A DNA stretch of 9,267 bases from Rhodospirillales bacterium (lineage in GTDB: Bacteria > Pseudomonadota > Alphaproteobacteria > Rhodospirillales > JAOUPW01), in the NCBI GenBank assembly GCA_029879665.1, contig JAOUPW010000041.1, forward strand, positions 1 through 9,267, given 5' to 3'. The notes below the pieces were generated by a model. The model saw nothing but the letters and a program-made list of their open reading frames with translations, searched no databases and was not told the DNA's origin. Shown piece after piece: positions 6,012 to 9,267 of the stretch. The first letter of the stretch is position 1; each line of letters begins with the position of its first letter. The translations under genes were made by a program, and so were the position numbers.

Positions 6012-9000
6012 TCACGAACAGCCGCTGGTCTCGCCGCAGGTCATGCATTTCATGCAGGTGCCGTTGCGCACCAAGGTGAAATTGCCGCAAGTGGTGCACG
6101 AATCCCCTTCGTAGCCCTTCATGCGGGCGACGCGCGCCTGATCCATATGCATATCCGTGCTTTCCATGACGGCGGCGTCCACTTGCACCAGTTCGGTTAC
6201 TTCCATCTGGCCGGCGGCAAGCATTTGGGGGGCGGCGTCGGTGCCGGTCATGGCGGCGACGCTGGCGACTTCGCCGGCGGCGGCCCGGGCGCCGTGAATG
6301 ACCTCGAACCGCCCGCGCACGAATCCCTGGCTGGTGATCCGTTCCACGGTGCCCATGGCCGTTTCTTCCGGGTCGTTTATGTCGCCCTCGCTGTTGCCCC
6401 GGCCGGTGGTCGCCGGGTCCAGGTCGGCCGGTTCCACATGGGCCAGATCGTTGCGCCCCAGGTAACTGACCGCCAGTTCACGGAACAGGTAATCGAGGAT
6501 GGAGGTGGACATCTTGATGGTTTCGTTGCCTTCGACGATGCCCGAAGGCTCGAATCGGGTGAAGGTGAAGGCTTCGACATATTCTTCCAGCGGCACGCCG
6601 TATTGCAGGGCGATGGAGATGGCGATGGCGAAATTGTTCATCAGCGAGCGGAAGGCGGCGCCTTCCTTGTGCATGTCGATGAAAATCTCGCCCAGTTTGC
6701 CGTCTACGTATTCGCCGGTGCGCAGGTATACTTTATGCCCGCCGACGATGGCTTTCTGGGTGTAGCCCTTGCGCCGGTCGGGCAGACGGCCGCGCCGGGT
6801 AATGTAGCGTTCGACGATTCGTTCGGTGATCGCCTCGGCGGCGATTCCCGCCTGTGCCGCAAGAGGTTGGTCCGCGACGGCGTCGGCCAAGTCAGTCAGG
6901 TCGTCTTCGTCGAGCAACGAAGACTGTAACGGCTGACTTAGCTTTGAGCCGTCGCGGTAGAGCGCATTTGCCTTGAGGCCCAACCGCCACGACAGCATGT
7001 AGGCTTCCATGCAGTCTTCTACGGTGGCGTCGTTGGGCATGTTGATGGTCTTGGAAATAGCACCGGAAATGAACGGCTGGCTCGCCGCCATCATGCGGAT
7101 GTGGCTCTCCGCCGACAGCGACCGGATGCCGGTGCGCCCGCAGGGGCTGGCGCAGTCGAAGACCGGAAGGTGTTCGTCCTTCAAACCCGGCGCGCCTTCC
7201 AGCGTCATGGCGCCGCAGATGTAGGTATTGGCCTTTTCGATTTCGTCTTTGGTGAAGCCCAGGGTCGCCAGCATGTTGAAGGTGGGATCGTTCAGCTTGG
7301 CCAGGGGGATGCCCAGGGTTTTGGTGCAGAATTCCTCGCCCAAGGTCCATCGGTTGAAGGCGAACTTGATGTCGAAAGCGTCGGTAAGGGCATCGGCGAT
7401 GGCGGCCAGCGCCGTTTTGGTGAATCCCTTTTTGGTCAGGCTCTCCGGGTTGATGCCGGGCGCACCTATCAGCGAGCCGTGGCCGACCGCGTAGTCGATC
7501 ATGGCCTTGATCTCGTCTGCGTCATATCCCATGCGGGCGAGCGCTCCCGGCACCATGTGATTGATGATGCGGAAATAGCCGCCGCCTGCCAGTTTCTTGA
7601 ACTTGACGAGGGCGAAATCGGGTTCGATGCCGGTGGTGTCGCAATCCATCACGAGGCCGATGGTGCCGGTCGGCGCGATCACCGAAACTTGCGCGTTGCG
7701 GTAGCCGTGTTCCTCCCCTTGCGAGAGCGCCGCATCCCAGGCCCGGCGCGCGGCCTGCGCCAGCGCCATATCCGGGCAGTCGCCGGCCTTAAGCGGCACC
7801 GGCTTGACCGCGAGATTGTTGTAGCCGTCTTCCTCGCCATAGGCGGCAAGGCGGTGGTTGCGGATAACGCGAAGCATATGTTCCCGGTTGGGGGCGTGGC
7901 CGGGGAAGGCCCCCATCTGTTCGGCCATTTCGGCGGAGGTGGCATAGGAAACACCGGTCATCAGCGCCGTAATGGCGCCGCAGATGGCGCGTCCGGCGTC
8001 GGAATCGTAGGGAATCGCGGAATCCATCAGGTAGCCGCCGATGTTGGCGAAACCGAGACCCAGCGTCCGGTATTCGTAAGAGAGCTTGGCAATTTGCTTC
8101 GACGGGAACTGGGCCATCATCACCGAAATTTCCAGGGTGATGGTCCACAGGCGCACGGCATGTTCGAAGGCATCGACCTCGAAGGTGCCGTCTCCGCGCG
8201 CAAACCGCATGAGGTTGAGCGACGCCAGGTTACAGGCCGTATCGTCGAGGAACATGTACTCGGAACATGGATTCGAAGCGTTGATGCGGCCCGATTCGGG
8301 GCACGTGTGCCAGTCGTTGATGGTGGTGTCGTACTGCAGGCCGGGGTCGGCGCAGGCCCAGGCGGCATAGCCGATCTCCTGCCACAGATCGCGCGCCTTG
8401 ACCCGCTTGGCAACCTTGCCGTCGGTGCGCTGGATTAGTTCCCAGTCGCCGTCTTTGAGGACTTTGTCGAGAAAGCCGTTGGAAATGCGCACGCTGTTGT
8501 TGGAATTCTGGCCCGAAACCGTCATGTAGGCTTCCGAATCCCAGTCGGTGTTGAAAATGGGGAAGGAGATTTCGGTGAATCCCTGGCGGGCGAACTGGAT
8601 CACCCGTTGAACGTAATTCTCCGGGACCATGGCCCGGCGCGCTTCCAGAATCGCCTGTTTCAGGATTTTGTTCTTCTTGGGATCGAAACGGCTTTCTTCA
8701 TGGCCGTTGGCGCCCTTGGGGTCGTTGCAGGCGTCCATCACCAGGCTCATGTGCTTGGCGGTCAGCTTGGACCCGGCGACCAGGGCCGCGACTTTTTGTT
8801 CCTCGCGCACCTTCCAGTTGATGAAGGCGCTGATGTCGGGATGGTCGACGTCGACCACCACCATCTTGGCGGCGCGCCGGGTGGTGCCGCCGGATTTGAT
8901 GGCGCCGGCGGCGCGGTCGCCGATTTTAAGGAAGCTCATCAGCCCCGAGGATTTGCCGCCGCCGGAAAGCGGTTCCTGTTCGGCGCGAAGCAGGGAGAAG

Positions 9001-9267
9001 TTGGTGCCGGTACCCGAGCCGTACTTGAACAGCCGGGCTTCACGCACCCACAGGTCCATGATGCCGCCTTCGTTGACCAGGTCGTCGTTGATTCCCTGGA
9101 TGAAGCAGGCGTGGGGTTGCGGGTGCTCGTAAGACGTCTTCGACTTGACCAGCTTGCCGGTCTTGAAGTCGACATAATGATGGCCTTGCGACGGCCCGTC
9201 GATGCCGTAGGCCCAATGCAGGCCGGTATTGAACCACTGCGGCGAATTTGGCGCACCGGACTGGGCG
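6012..9267 (-). CDS. nrdJ: Adenosylcobalamin-dependent (class II) ribonucleotide reductase, 5' end cut by window edge
   Basis: The enzyme converts ribonucleotides to deoxyribonucleotides, using adenosylcobalamin to generate a cysteine radical. The reading frame stays open from the window edge to the TGA at 6012-6014, giving 1084 visible codons. The internal ATG at 9059 is not the start, because family sequence ([20 protein letters not shown]) continues upstream to the edge. Roughly 120-160 N-terminal residues should be missing, judged by usual NrdJ length. Active-site features: the redox Cys in PHACFIQ (codon 9105-9107), the thiyl Cys in NPCSE with its Asn and Glu (codon 8265-8267), and the partner Cys in ACNLASLNL (codon 8232-8234), exactly 11 residues after the thiyl Cys as in the Thermotoga enzyme. 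PTGTIGL is near 7655-7675. The C-terminal third includes the TSCPD-type region and a Cys-rich tail encoded at 6018-6098 (CX2CX10CX2CX2CX5C). No intein or frameshift is seen. It converges with the ABC operon. Confidence 0.96.
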   Translation of the reverse strand, partial: AQSGAPNSPQWFNTGLHWAYGIDGPSQGHHYVDFKTGKLVKSKTSYEHPQPHACFIQGINDDLVNEGGIMDLWVREARLFKYGSGTGTNFSLLRAEQEPLSGGGKSSGLMSFLKIGDRAAGAIKSGGTTRRAAKMVVVDVDHPDISAFINWKVREEQKVAALVAGSKLTAKHMSLVMDACNDPKGANGHEESRFDPKKNKILKQAILEARRAMVPENYVQRVIQFARQGFTEISFPIFNTDWDSEAYMTVSGQNSNNSVRISNGFLDKVLKDGDWELIQRTDGKVAKRVKARDLWQEIGYAAWACADPGLQYDTTINDWHTCPESGRINASNPCSEYMFLDDTACNLASLNLMRFARGDGTFEVDAFEHAVRLWTITLEISVMMAQFPSKQIAKLSYEYRTLGLGFANIGGYLMDSAIPYDSDAGRAICGAITALMTGVSYATSAEMAEQMGAFPGHAPNREHMLRVIRNHRLAAYGEEDGYNNLAVKPVPLKAGDCPDMALAQAARRAWDAALSQGEEHGYRNAQVSVIAPTGTIGLVMDCDTTGIEPDFALVKFKKLAGGGYFRIINHMVPGALARMGYDADEIKAMIDYAVGHGSLIGAPGINPESLTKKGFTKTALAAIADALTDAFDIKFAFNRWTLGEEFCTKTLGIPLAKLNDPTFNMLATLGFTKDEIEKANTYICGAMTLEGAPGLKDEHLPVFDCASPCGRTGIRSLSAESHIRMMAASQPFISGAISKTINMPNDATVEDCMEAYMLSWRLGLKANALYRDGSKLSQPLQSSLLDEDDLTDLADAVADQPLAAQAGIAAEAITERIVERYITRRGRLPDRRKGYTQKAIVGGHKVYLRTGEYVDGKLGEIFIDMHKEGAAFRSLMNNFAIAISIALQYGVPLEEYVEAFTFTRFEPSGIVEGNETIKMSTSILDYLFRELAVSYLGRNDLAHVEPADLDPATTGRGNSEGDINDPEETAMGTVERITSQGFVRGRFEVIHGARAAAGEVASVAAMTGTDAAPQMLAAGQMEVTELVQVDAAVMESTDMHMDQARVARMKGYEGDSCTTCGNFTLVRNGTCMKCMTCGETSGCS

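Noticed and set aside
7101..8438. A 445-codon plus-strand open frame inside nrdJ
   Set aside because: It is antisense to strongly conserved NrdJ sequence with catalytic motifs; its own translation shows no family motif, and long antisense frames are expected in GC-rich coding DNA.
6012..9059. Treating ATG 9059 as the nrdJ start
   Set aside because: The 69 codons upstream to the window edge encode conserved NrdJ sequence, including the redox cysteine in PHACFIQ, so the gene is partial at this edge.

Overview
The window reads as a GC-rich alphaproteobacterial chromosome segment, probably Rhodospirillales-like. This is inferred from codon use, the style of the ABC operon and a long B12-dependent ribonucleotide reductase; no rRNA or other phylogenetic marker is present, so the taxonomy is tentative. 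There is no sign of phage, an insertion sequence, CRISPR or tRNA genes.

Layout. (1) Positions 1-727, minus strand: the N-terminal part of an MBL-fold metallohydrolase, cut by the left edge. (2) Positions 728-960: a 233-bp divergent intergenic region with a cluster of short palindromes just upstream of a regulator gene. (3) Positions 961-5854, plus strand: six tightly packed genes that look like one operon. They encode a GntR/HutC-type regulator with a UTRA domain, an OsmC-family protein (ATGA overlap with the regulator), a two-domain rhodanese-type sulfurtransferase, and a complete SsuA/TauA-like ABC importer (periplasmic binding protein, permease, ATPase). (4) Positions 5855-6011: a convergent intergenic region with a clear intrinsic terminator serving the minus strand. 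(5) Positions 6012-9267, minus strand: most of nrdJ, the adenosylcobalamin-dependent class II ribonucleotide reductase. Its N-terminus lies beyond the right edge.

How the genes may work together. The operon pairs a sulfonate/taurine-type importer with two thiol/sulfur-chemistry proteins (OsmC-like with both cysteines, rhodanese with its active-site cysteine) under a ligand-sensing GntR regulator. The simplest reading is uptake of an organosulfur compound, followed by cytosolic sulfur transfer and/or detoxification of a reactive sulfur product, with the regulator sensing the substrate or a metabolite. No desulfonating oxygenase (SsuD- or TauD-like) is present in the window, so the substrate and chemistry remain unassigned. 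This cluster is the most interesting part of the window. The MBL-fold gene and nrdJ are ordinary neighbours on the opposite strand with no visible functional tie to it.
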